Assembly: GCA_030838815.1 (NCBI GenBank)
Contig: JAUZEX010000494.1
Location: 1-6,122, forward strand
DNA from: Actinomycetota bacterium
GTDB lineage: Bacteria > Actinomycetota > Acidimicrobiia > IMCC26256 > BP-133
Length of the DNA: 6,122 nucleotides
Reading direction: 5' to 3'
Shown one piece after another: positions 1 to 5,111 of this stretch. Every line of letters starts with the position of its first letter. The first letter of the stretch is position 1. A program made the translations under genes and the position numbers. The notes beneath the pieces are model-generated. The model saw nothing but the letters and a program-made list of their open reading frames with translations. It made no database searches and was not told the DNA's origin.

Positions 1-1076
1 AGGCGGGCCGACAGGCCGAGGGCGGCGTCGGGGGCGCCGACGACCACCGGGACGACGGCCGCGGGGGGGTCGGGGACGTCGTAGCCGGCCGCCCGCAGCC
101 CGGCGGCCAGGCGGCCGGCCAGGCGGCGGGCCCGCACCGGGCGCTCCGGTTCCCGTTCCACGATCCCGAGGGCGGCCAGGGCGGCGGCGGCCGTCGGGGG
201 AGGGAGGGCCGTGTCGAAGATGAACGACCGGGCCCGGTTGCGGAGGTAGGCGCACAGGCCGGCGGAGCCGGCGATGAACCCCCCCGCCGCTCCCAGCGAC
301 TTCGACAGCGTGCCCATGACCACGCCGACCCGCCCGTCGAGGCCGTACCCGGCCACCGCGCCCCGCCCGCCGGGCCCGACGACCCCGGTGGCGTGGGCCT
401 CGTCGACCATGAGCACCGCGCCGTGGCGGTCGCAGGCGGCGACGACGTCGGGGAGGGGGGCGACGTCGCCGTCCATCGAGAACACCGAGTCGGTCACCAC
501 CAGCGCCCGGCGGCCCGCTCCCGCGCTGCGCCGCCAGGCCCCGAGCCGGTCGGCCAGATGGCCGGCGTCGCCGTGACGGTAAACGTGGACGTCGGCCCGG
601 GACAGGCGGCACCCGTCGATGATCGAGGCGTGGTTGAGCTCATCGGAGAACACGGCGTCGCCCGGCCCGACCAACGCCGCCACCGTCCCCAGGTTGGCCA
701 GGTAGCCGGACGAGAACAGCAGCGCCGCCTCCGTCCCTTTGAACGCCGCCAGCCGGGCCTCGAGATCGTCGTGGATCCTCAGCCCGCCGGTCACCAGCCG
801 GGCCGAGCCGGAGCCCGCCCCGTACCGGCGAGCCGCCTCGGCCGCGGCCTCGACCACCTCGGGATGGGCCGCCAGCCCGAGATAGTTGTTCGACGCCAGG
901 CACAGCACCCGCCGCCCGTCGAGCAGAACCTCCGGCTCCGACGCCGACTCCAGCGCCCGCACCCGCCGCCCCAGCCCCGCCGCCTCGAGTCGCGCCACCT
1001 CCTCGGCGCAGAAAGCCAACGGGTCCACCGCCACCGCCGCCGCGACCGGCGCCGCCGCCCGAGGACCGGCCTTCAT
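1..1076 (-). CDS. bioF: 8-amino-7-oxononanoate synthase (BioF), 3' end cut by window edge
   Basis: PLP enzyme of the alpha-oxoamine synthase family. It condenses pimeloyl-thioester with L-alanine to 8-amino-7-oxononanoate, the first ring-carbon step of biotin synthesis, in the cytoplasm. The window holds 358 codons with no stop. Visible landmarks: SNNYLGLA (residues 62-69), GSGSARLVTGG (88-98), NHASIIDG with His149 (cofactor stacking), DEAHATG with Asp225 (pyridine nitrogen) and GTLSKSLGAAGG with the Schiff-base Lys259. By comparison with the 384-residue E. coli enzyme (Lys236), about 45-50 codons are missing at the left edge. The ATG start gives a short Ala-rich leader before DPLAF, like the leader I recall in mycobacterial BioF. 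A GGGGGGG run precedes it as a weak Shine-Dalgarno, and a GTG at residue 17 is a less likely alternative. It is third in the bioB-bioA-bioF order, separated from bioA by 211 bases that contain palindromic repeats. The family assignment is secure; KBL or serine palmitoyltransferase relatives are less likely given the bio context. Confidence 0.95.
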   Translation of the reverse strand, partial: MKAGPRAAAPVAAAVAVDPLAFCAEEVARLEAAGLGRRVRALESASEPEVLLDGRRVLCLASNNYLGLAAHPEVVEAAAEAARRYGAGSGSARLVTGGLRIHDDLEARLAAFKGTEAALLFSSGYLANLGTVAALVGPGDAVFSDELNHASIIDGCRLSRADVHVYRHGDAGHLADRLGAWRRSAGAGRRALVVTDSVFSMDGDVAPLPDVVAACDRHGAVLMVDEAHATGVVGPGGRGAVAGYGLDGRVGVVMGTLSKSLGAAGGFIAGSAGLCAYLRNRARSFIFDTALPPPTAAAALAALGIVEREPERPVRARRLAGRLAAGLRAAGYDVPDPPAAVVPVVVGAPDAALGLSAR

Positions 1077-1089
1077 CCAGCCCCCCCAA

Positions 1090-1131
1090 CCGGCGTTCGC
1101 CTCCCGGAATGCAGCGGAAAACGAACGCCGG
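1090..1131. repeat. Palindromic repeat copy 1 (diverged)
   Basis: The outer arms CCGGCGTTCG (1090-1099) and CGAACGCCGG (1122-1131) are perfect 10-base reverse complements. The inner part is weakly paired (TCCCG against CGGAA). It is a diverged copy of the element seen twice at 1162-1198 and 1231-1268. On the bio-coding strand it ends 13 bases before the bioF ATG, immediately before the G-run that serves as its ribosome-binding site. Confidence 0.8.
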
Positions 1132-1142
1132 ATCGCGGCTGC

Positions 1143-1206
1143 GGCGGCTCGCCGTGCAACTGGCGTTCGTTTTCCGGGATGGTGCGGAAATGGAACGCCG
1201 GTTCGG
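1143..1206. repeat. Direct repeat unit A containing palindromic copy 2
   Basis: A 64-base unit repeated at 1212-1275 with a single mismatch (T at 1170, G at 1239) and a 69-base period. Inside it, GGCGTTC (1162-1168) and TTTCCG (1171-1176) pair with CGGAAA (1185-1190) and GAACGCC (1193-1199), leaving a 2x2 internal loop and an 8-base apical loop (GGATGGTG). It looks like a REP/BIME-type intergenic palindromic element. It is noncoding, lying between the bioA stop and the bioF start. Confidence 0.85.
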
Positions 1207-1211
1207 CCTGG

Positions 1212-1275
1212 GGCGGCTCGCCGTGCAACTGGCGTTCGGTTTCCGGGATGGTGCGGAAATGGAACGCCGGTTCGG
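1212..1275. repeat. Direct repeat unit B containing palindromic copy 3
   Basis: Second copy of the 64-base unit, one mismatch from unit A. The palindrome arms are GGCGTTC (1231-1237) and GAACGCC (1262-1268), with an inner TTTCCG/CGGAAA stem. It ends 12 bases from the bioA stop codon, so it falls in the 3' flank of bioA in the bio transcript. The near identity of units A and B suggests recent tandem duplication. Confidence 0.85.
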
Positions 1276-1287
1276 GGCGGCGGCGGG

Positions 1288-2724
1288 TCACAGCGGGTCT
1301 CGGGAGGCGAGTACCTGCGGGGCGGACGGGCGCAGGGTGGCCAGGGCGCCGGTGGTGGCCTCGTCGATCGCTTCGGCGGTGGCCGTGACCAGGCGGGCCA
1401 ACTCGGGTTCGGTCATGGCCAGCGGGGGCATCAGGACGACGACGTCGCCAAGAGGGCGCACGATGGCGCCCCGGGGGCGGGTGGCGCGGGCCACCTCGTC
1501 TCCGACCTGGAGGTGTTCGGGGAAGGGCTCCTTCGTGGCCCGGTCGGCGACCAGTTCGATACCGACCATCAGGCCCCGCTGGCGGACCTCGCCCACGTGG
1601 GGGTGGTCGGCCAGCGGCGCCAGCAGCCGGGCCAGCGCCGCCACCTTCGCCGGCAGCGCCGCCAGCACCCCTTCGGCTTCGAAGACGTCGAGATTGGCCA
1701 GCGCCGCGGCGCAGCACAAGGGGTTCCCGGAGTAGGAGTGGCCGTGATAGAGCGTGCGGTGCTCCTCCGGCCGGGCCAGGAAGGCGTCGAAGACGGCGCT
1801 GGTTGCCAGCGTGGCCGACAGCGGCAGGTAGCCACCGGTCAGGCCCTTGGCCACGCAGAGCAGATCAGGTTCGACGCCCTCGTGCTCGCAGGCGAACATC
1901 TTCCCCGTCCGCCCGAAGCCCGTGGCCACCTCGTCGACCACCAGGAGGACGCCGTGGCGGCGGGCGATGTCGGCGATCCGCCGCAGGTGGCCGTCGGGGG
2001 CGGTGATGATCCCGGCCGCCCCCTGCACCAGCGGCTCGACGACCACCGCCGCCACCGTGTCGCCCTCCCGGGTCAGCACCTCGTCCAGGACATCGGCACA
2101 GGCCAGATCGCACGACGGATACGAGAGCCCCAGCGGGCAGCGGTAGCAGTAGGGCGACGGGATGGAGGCGGTGGCGAACAGCAGCGGCCGGTACGTGTCG
2201 TGGAACCGGTCGATCCCGCCGATCGACACCGCCCCGATCGTGTCGCCGTGATAGGCGTTCTCCAGCCGCACGAACGTCGGCCGCTCCTCGCCCCGGTGGC
2301 GCCAGTAGGAGTAGGCCATCTTGAGGGCCACCTCCACCGAGGCGGCGCCGTTCTCGGAGAAGAAGACCCGCTCCAAGCAGCCGGGGGCCAGCGCCGCCAG
2401 CCGGACGGCGAGCTCAATGGCTGGCGGGTGGGTGAGCCCGAGGAACGTCGAGTGCGCCAGCTGCGAGAGCTGTTCCACGATGGCGGCGTCGATGGCCGGA
2501 TGCCCGTGGCCGTGGACGTTGACCCACAACGACGACACGCCGTCGAGGTAGCGGCGGCCGTCGGTGTCGATCAGCTCGCAGCCCTCGGCCCGCTCGATGA
2601 CCAGCGGAGTGCTCTCCATCCAGCTCTGCATCTGGGTGAACGGGTGCCAGACGTGGGCCTGGTCGAGGGCGGCCAGCCGCCGGGTGCGCTCGCCGCGCTC
2701 CTCGTGCCGTGGCCCACCGGTCAC
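1288..2724 (-). CDS. bioA: 8-amino-7-oxononanoate aminotransferase (7,8-diaminopelargonate synthase), BioK-like
   Basis: Class III PLP aminotransferase that converts 8-amino-7-oxononanoate to 7,8-diaminononanoate in biotin synthesis; 478 residues. Landmarks: HVWHPFTQM (24-32), SSLWVNVHGHGHP (64-76), YHGDTIGAVS (158-167), DEVATGFGRTGKMFACEHE (Asp264), catalytic lysine in AKGLTGGYLP (Lys293; the Asp-Lys spacing of 29 matches E. coli D245/K274), HGHSYSGN (327-334) and RPLGD (Arg423, the expected substrate-carboxylate Arg). The SLW (not SWW), HGHSYSGN and RPLGDV motifs resemble Bacillus BioK, which uses lysine as amino donor, rather than SAM-using BioA; the donor here is inferred only. Four Cys (193, 196, 205, 209) form a cluster. 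The GTG start overlaps the bioB stop as GTGA (4 bases), so translation is probably coupled. It has about 15 extra N-terminal and 30 extra C-terminal residues compared with E. coli. The open frame continues far upstream inside bioB, but that part is a shadow of bioB. Confidence 0.95.
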   Translation of the reverse strand: MTGGPRHEERGERTRRLAALDQAHVWHPFTQMQSWMESTPLVIERAEGCELIDTDGRRYLDGVSSLWVNVHGHGHPAIDAAIVEQLSQLAHSTFLGLTHPPAIELAVRLAALAPGCLERVFFSENGAASVEVALKMAYSYWRHRGEERPTFVRLENAYHGDTIGAVSIGGIDRFHDTYRPLLFATASIPSPYCYRCPLGLSYPSCDLACADVLDEVLTREGDTVAAVVVEPLVQGAAGIITAPDGHLRRIADIARRHGVLLVVDEVATGFGRTGKMFACEHEGVEPDLLCVAKGLTGGYLPLSATLATSAVFDAFLARPEEHRTLYHGHSYSGNPLCCAAALANLDVFEAEGVLAALPAKVAALARLLAPLADHPHVGEVRQRGLMVGIELVADRATKEPFPEHLQVGDEVARATRPRGAIVRPLGDVVVLMPPLAMTEPELARLVTATAEAIDEATTGALATLRPSAPQVLASRDPL

Positions 2725-3791
2725 GACGCGTCGAGGGGGATCAGCTTCCGGACGGGCTTGGCCGGCAGGGCGCGGGTGCCGTCGGCGGCCACGACGAAGC
2801 GGCCCTCGCCCGGCCCGCCGCCGGCCACCGGCATCCCGAGCGACTCCAGCAGGGCCACGTCGTCCTCCGGGGCCCGGCCCAGCGTCGTCAGGTAGTTGCC
2901 GATGATGAGGGCGTTGGCGCCGGCGTAGAGGCCCATGCTCTGCAACTCGCCGAGGATCTTCTCCCGTCCGCCGGCCAGGCGGATCCAGGCCCCGGGGAGA
3001 ACCAGCCGGAACAGGGCGATGGCCTGCAGGGCCTCTCTGGGGGACAGGACCGGTGTGTCGGCCAGCGGCGTGCCGGGCCGGGGGTCGAACAGGTTGACCG
3101 GCACCTCGCACGGCTCCAGCGCGGCCAGCTCGAAGGCGAAGTCGACCCGCTGCTCCAGCGTCTCGCCGAGGCCGAGGATCCCGCCGCAGCACAGCTCCAT
3201 GCCGGCGTCGATGGCCACGTGGGCGGTGGCGACCCGGTCGTCGTAGGAGTGGGTCGTACAGATGGAGCCGAACACGGCCCGGGGCGCTTCGAGGTTGTGG
3301 TTGTAGCGGCGGACCCCGGCGTCGGCCAGCCGGGCCGCCTGCGCCGGCTCCAGCAGCCCGAGCGAGCACGCCACCTCCAGGCCGGTCTCGTCGCGCACCG
3401 CCGTCACGGCCTTGATGACCTTGTCGAGGAGCCGCTCGCTCGGGCCCCGCACCGCCACCACGATGCAGAACTGTGTCGCGCCGGCGTCGCGGGTGGCCCG
3501 GGCGGCGGCCAGCACCTCGTCGAGGTCCAGGAAGGGGTAGACCTCGACGCCGGTGTCGAAGTGGGCCGACTGGGAGCAGAAGGCGCAGTCCTCGGCGCAG
3601 GCGCCCGACTTGGCGTTGATGAGGCTCTCCAGCTCCACCTGGGGCCCGCACCAGGCCAGCCGCACCCGATGGGCCAGGGCGATCAGCGCCGGCAGGTCGT
3701 CCAACGGCAGCCGGGCGACGGCCAGCGCCTCGTCGCGGGTCAGGGGGCGGCGCTCGTCGAGCAGGGCGCGTTCGGCGGCGGCGAGAGGCAC
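2721..3791 (-). CDS. bioB: biotin synthase (BioB)
   Basis: Radical-SAM enzyme that inserts sulfur into dethiobiotin to make biotin; 356 residues, normal length. The [4Fe-4S]/SAM motif is CAEDCAFC (Cys65, Cys69, Cys72). Ligands expected for the sacrificial [2Fe-2S] cluster are present: Cys109 (QFCIVV), Cys142 (VACSLG), Cys201 (ELCCGG) and Arg271 (IRLAGGRE), matching E. coli C97, C128, C188 and R260. YNHNLEAP (163-170) is the family's characteristic motif. The GTG start is fixed by a clean AAGGAG five bases upstream and by the N-terminal spacing to the CxxxCxxC. It is the first gene of the bio cluster: the stop overlaps the bioA start, and a histidine phosphatase ends 75 bases upstream on the same strand. 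I found no convincing BirA- or BioQ-type operator in that short gap. All key residues are intact, so it is probably functional. Confidence 0.97.
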   Translation of the reverse strand: MPLAAAERALLDERRPLTRDEALAVARLPLDDLPALIALAHRVRLAWCGPQVELESLINAKSGACAEDCAFCSQSAHFDTGVEVYPFLDLDEVLAAARATRDAGATQFCIVVAVRGPSERLLDKVIKAVTAVRDETGLEVACSLGLLEPAQAARLADAGVRRYNHNLEAPRAVFGSICTTHSYDDRVATAHVAIDAGMELCCGGILGLGETLEQRVDFAFELAALEPCEVPVNLFDPRPGTPLADTPVLSPREALQAIALFRLVLPGAWIRLAGGREKILGELQSMGLYAGANALIIGNYLTTLGRAPEDDVALLESLGMPVAGGGPGEGRFVVAADGTRALPAKPVRKLIPLDAS

Positions 3792-3796
3792 GGCGA

Positions 3797-3802
3797 CTCC
3801 TT
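3797..3802 (-). promoter_or_regulatory. Shine-Dalgarno of bioB
   Basis: The minus strand reads AAGGAG, then five bases (TCGCC), then GTG. This is the strongest ribosome-binding site in the bio cluster and decides the GTG start of bioB. The 75-base gap to the upstream phosphatase (3792-3866) otherwise shows no terminator hairpin. A TAGCTA/TAGGCT at 3849-3840 could be a -10 element, but no good -35 accompanies it, so co-transcription with the phosphatase is possible. Confidence 0.8.
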
Positions 3803-3866
3803 CGAAGAACTGCTCCCCTGGCTGGTCGGACGGGGCAGCAGCCTAGCTACCGCCGTTCCGGGAGCT

Positions 3867-4574
3867 TCAGTCCAGGGTGGCGTCGAGGCCGGCGAGGTGG
3901 GCGGCGTCGTTGAACCGGTCGAGCCGCCAGCGGGCGAGGCGGTGGCCGGCGTTGCCGAGGTCGCCGTCGGTGGGGTGGTACGACCACTCGGTGAGCGACG
4001 TGTTCTCCACCCGGACATCGAACGGGCGCCGCAGCGGCAGGTTGCCCAGGGCGGCGAAGGCGCTCTCGACGACCCCGCCGTGGCAGACGACGACCACCGT
4101 CTCGCCGGCGTGGTCGGCCGCCGCCTGCAGGAGGGCTTCCCCGGCCCGTACGAAGAAGCTGGCCCAACTCTCGCCCTCCGGCGCCATCGCCCGGTAGGGG
4201 TTGCCCGACGCCAGCCCCTCCGGCCGGTAGAGGGCCGTGAACTCCTCCCAGGTCAGGCCGTCGCCCTCGCCGGGGTGGATCTCGCACAGCTCGCAGCGCT
4301 GCTCGACCGCCAGTCCGCCGACGGCGGGGGCGATGATCTCGGCCGTCTCGATGGCCCGGGGCAGGATGCTGGTCAGTACCGCCGCCGCCCCGGCCAGTTC
4401 GCCGGTGCGGCTCAGGCGTTCGCGCAGGGCCTTGGCCTGGCGGACGCCGCGGTCGGTGAGGCCGGTGCAGCCCCGGTGTCCGCCGACGACCCGGTCGACG
4501 GTCGAGCGGCTCTCGCCGTGGCGGATGAGCACGAGCCGGGTCGGTCGGGGAGGGGCGTCGTCGGAGGAGGTCAC
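3867..4574 (-). CDS. Histidine phosphatase family protein (phosphoglycerate-mutase-like)
   Basis: Branch-1 histidine phosphatase, 235 residues, predicted cytoplasmic. Catalytic features: LVLIRHGES (Arg18, phospho-acceptor His19), LTDRGVRQA (39-47), TSILPRAIETAEII (68-81, Arg73), an acidic LCEIHPGE (Glu98 is the likely proton donor) and VVCHGGVV with the second His165. The C-terminal ENTSLTEW (190-197) and RFNDAAHL (220-227) are typical of actinobacterial members. The substrate cannot be told from sequence; mutase, cobalamin-phosphate phosphatase and sugar phosphatase are all possible. I chose the GTG at 4574 because the frame upstream to an ATG at 4646 gives a Pro/Arg-rich stretch that overlaps the intergenic dyad and is not expected in the family. 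The ribosome-binding site is weak (GTGAG). It lies upstream of bioB in the same orientation and divergent from the small gene at 4684. A role in biotin synthesis is not implied. Confidence 0.9.
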   Translation of the reverse strand: MTSSDDAPPRPTRLVLIRHGESRSTVDRVVGGHRGCTGLTDRGVRQAKALRERLSRTGELAGAAAVLTSILPRAIETAEIIAPAVGGLAVEQRCELCEIHPGEGDGLTWEEFTALYRPEGLASGNPYRAMAPEGESWASFFVRAGEALLQAAADHAGETVVVVCHGGVVESAFAALGNLPLRRPFDVRVENTSLTEWSYHPTDGDLGNAGHRLARWRLDRFNDAAHLAGLDATLD

Positions 4575-4583
4575 GGTCTCACG

Positions 4584-4608
4584 ATAGGGGGGTCCCCCGT
4601 ATGGGGGA
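4584..4608. promoter_or_regulatory. Overlapping G/C-tract dyads in the divergent intergenic region
   Basis: Three tracts, G6 (4587-4592), C5 (4594-4598) and G5 (4603-4607), create two mutually exclusive inverted repeats. One is ATA-G-GGGGG-T-CCCCC-G-TAT, centred on 4593. The other is TCCCCC-GTAT-GGGGGA (4593-4608). It sits 10 bases upstream of the phosphatase start and about 76 bases upstream of the plus-strand small gene, where an operator or shared regulatory site could be. No regulator can be named. The layout is loosely like CsoR-family operators, but the sequence does not match well enough to claim it. Confidence 0.45.
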
Positions 4609-4628
4609 GATGGCGTTCTCGTCTGCCT

Positions 4629-4634
4629 GGGTAT
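4629..4634 (+). promoter_or_regulatory. Possible -10 element (GGGTAT) of the small hydrophilic gene
   Basis: GGGTAT lies 50 bases before the ATG of the 75-residue protein. It matches the -10 of actinobacterial general-stress sigma factors (SigB/SigF type, GTTT-N15-17-GGGTAT). I see no good matching -35 at the right distance, so support rests on the hexamer and on the stress-like character of the product. Confidence 0.25.
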
Positions 4635-4646
4635 GGAAGCGGCCAT

Positions 4647-4666
4647 GGGAGCTCACGAGAGCCCCC
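4647..4666 (+). other. Small leader hairpin before the Shine-Dalgarno
   Basis: GGGAGCTC (4647-4654) pairs with GAGCCCCC (4659-4666) with one A/C mismatch and an ACGA loop. It lies one base upstream of the GAAAGGAGG ribosome-binding site of the small hydrophilic gene. It may insulate or tune the leader; no function is shown. Confidence 0.35.
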
Positions 4667-4667
4667 G

Positions 4668-4675
4668 AAAGGAGG
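4668..4675 (+). promoter_or_regulatory. Shine-Dalgarno of the small hydrophilic gene
   Basis: AAAGGAGG is a near-perfect complement of the 16S rRNA 3' end. It lies eight bases before the ATG at 4684. It fixes that start over an upstream in-frame ATG at 4633 and supports the plus strand as the coding strand here. Confidence 0.9.
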
Positions 4676-4683
4676 CCTGGAAA

Positions 4684-4911
4684 ATGACTGGAGACAAGGC
4701 GTTCAAGAAGGCGGAAGGCATGGAGAGCGACGAGAAGATGGAGAACGAGCGCGGTCAGACGACCATCGGCGAAGAAGGCGACCACGGCTGGGCGCCCGAC
4801 TCGGGCAAGGCCAGCGCCCCCAACAAGCAGGCCGGGGACAAGGCGTTCGACCCCAGCAACGCCGCTCCGACAGAGAAGGGCGACTCGGCGTCGGCCCGTC
4901 CCGCCAACTAG
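4684..4911 (+). CDS. Small hydrophilin-like protein, function unknown
   Basis: A 75-residue protein of extreme hydrophilicity: 9 Gly (12%), 12 Ala, 15 acidic and 10 basic residues, one Trp, two Phe and no Leu, Val, Cys or Tyr. It should be intrinsically disordered, soluble and cytoplasmic, with no signal peptide or membrane segment. GDKAF occurs twice (residues 3-7 and 51-55), suggesting two related segments. The composition meets the usual hydrophilin description (Gly above 6%, very hydrophilic) and recalls small stress-induced Gly/Lys/Glu-rich proteins, but I do not recognise a named family. A near-perfect Shine-Dalgarno and GC-rich third codon positions show it is a real gene. A GGGTAT lies 50 bases upstream, and a strong hairpin follows the stop by 28 bases, so it is probably a monocistronic, well-translated unit. 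A role in desiccation or osmotic protection is an inference from composition only. Confidence 0.82.
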   Translation: MTGDKAFKKAEGMESDEKMENERGQTTIGEEGDHGWAPDSGKASAPNKQAGDKAFDPSNAAPTEKGDSASARPAN

Positions 4912-4939
4912 GCGGGGCGCGGTAAACGCCGCCCGTCGA

Positions 4940-4972
4940 CGCAGCCGCCAGCCGATCCGGCTGGCGGCTGCG
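4940..4972 (+). terminator. Perfect 15-bp hairpin, probable terminator
   Basis: The arms CGCAGCCGCCAGCCG (4940-4954) and CGGCTGGCGGCTGCG (4958-4972) are perfect reverse complements around a 3-base ATC loop. It lies 28 bases after the stop of the small hydrophilic gene and before the promoter region of the next gene. There is no T tract, as is common for intrinsic terminators in high-GC actinobacteria. The symmetry would allow function in either direction. Confidence 0.75.
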
Positions 4973-5041
4973 ACGCGTCCAGCCCCGATGATGCTGTCCC
5001 GGAGTGTGAGGGCCCCTGCTCACGAAAAGTGACCTGGATGC

Positions 5042-5068
5042 GGTTGGAATTTCCCCTTTTTCGGGTAT
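5042..5068 (+). promoter_or_regulatory. Candidate promoter of the secreted GYW-repeat protein
   Basis: GGTTG (5042-5046), a 16-base spacer and GGGTAT (5063-5068) fit the actinobacterial stress sigma pattern (GGTTT-N15-17-GGGTA) with one -35 mismatch. The same bases also read as a housekeeping promoter, TTGGAA (5044-5049), 16 bases, TATGAC (5066-5071), four of six matches in each box. Transcription would start near 5075, giving a leader of about 35-40 bases. The rest of 4973-5041 shows only a weak GTGAG/CTCAC pair (5006-5023). Confidence 0.45.
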
Positions 5069-5111
5069 GACCTGCGCAAACAGGCTGGGGCCACACGATG
5101 GGGGGAAGGAC

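Noticed and set aside
1090..1275. CRISPR array
   Set aside because: There are only three copies, the units are internally palindromic and 64 bases long with 5-base gaps rather than unique spacers, and there are no cas genes.
886..2895. A 669-codon open frame on the plus strand across bioF and bioA
   Set aside because: It is an antisense shadow produced by high GC: Arg/Gly/His-rich translation without any family motif, lying opposite well-recognised bio enzymes.
2725..3651. N-terminal extension of the BioA frame into bioB, suggesting a fusion
   Set aside because: The upstream part is Arg/Gly/Pro-rich shadow sequence of bioB in another frame. Homology begins just after the GTG at 2724.
4575..4646. 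Longer phosphatase start at the ATG at 4646
   Set aside because: It would add 24 residues of Pro/Arg-rich sequence that cover the intergenic dyad, with no family similarity. The GTG at 4574 gives a normal N-terminus.
4579..4785. Minus-strand 68-codon open frame opposite the small hydrophilic gene
   Set aside because: It has no convincing ribosome-binding site, and the plus strand carries a near-perfect Shine-Dalgarno with GC-rich third positions.
2709..4925. A 738-codon open frame on the plus strand opposite bioB and the phosphatase
   Set aside because: Low-complexity Gly/Gln/Arg translation with no domains. It is antisense to bioB and the histidine phosphatase, both of which have intact catalytic residues.
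4973..5111. Cyclic-di-AMP (ydaO-type) riboswitch before the cell-wall gene
   Set aside because: These riboswitches often precede actinobacterial wall hydrolases, but the conserved core is not visible and the leader after the candidate promoter is too short.
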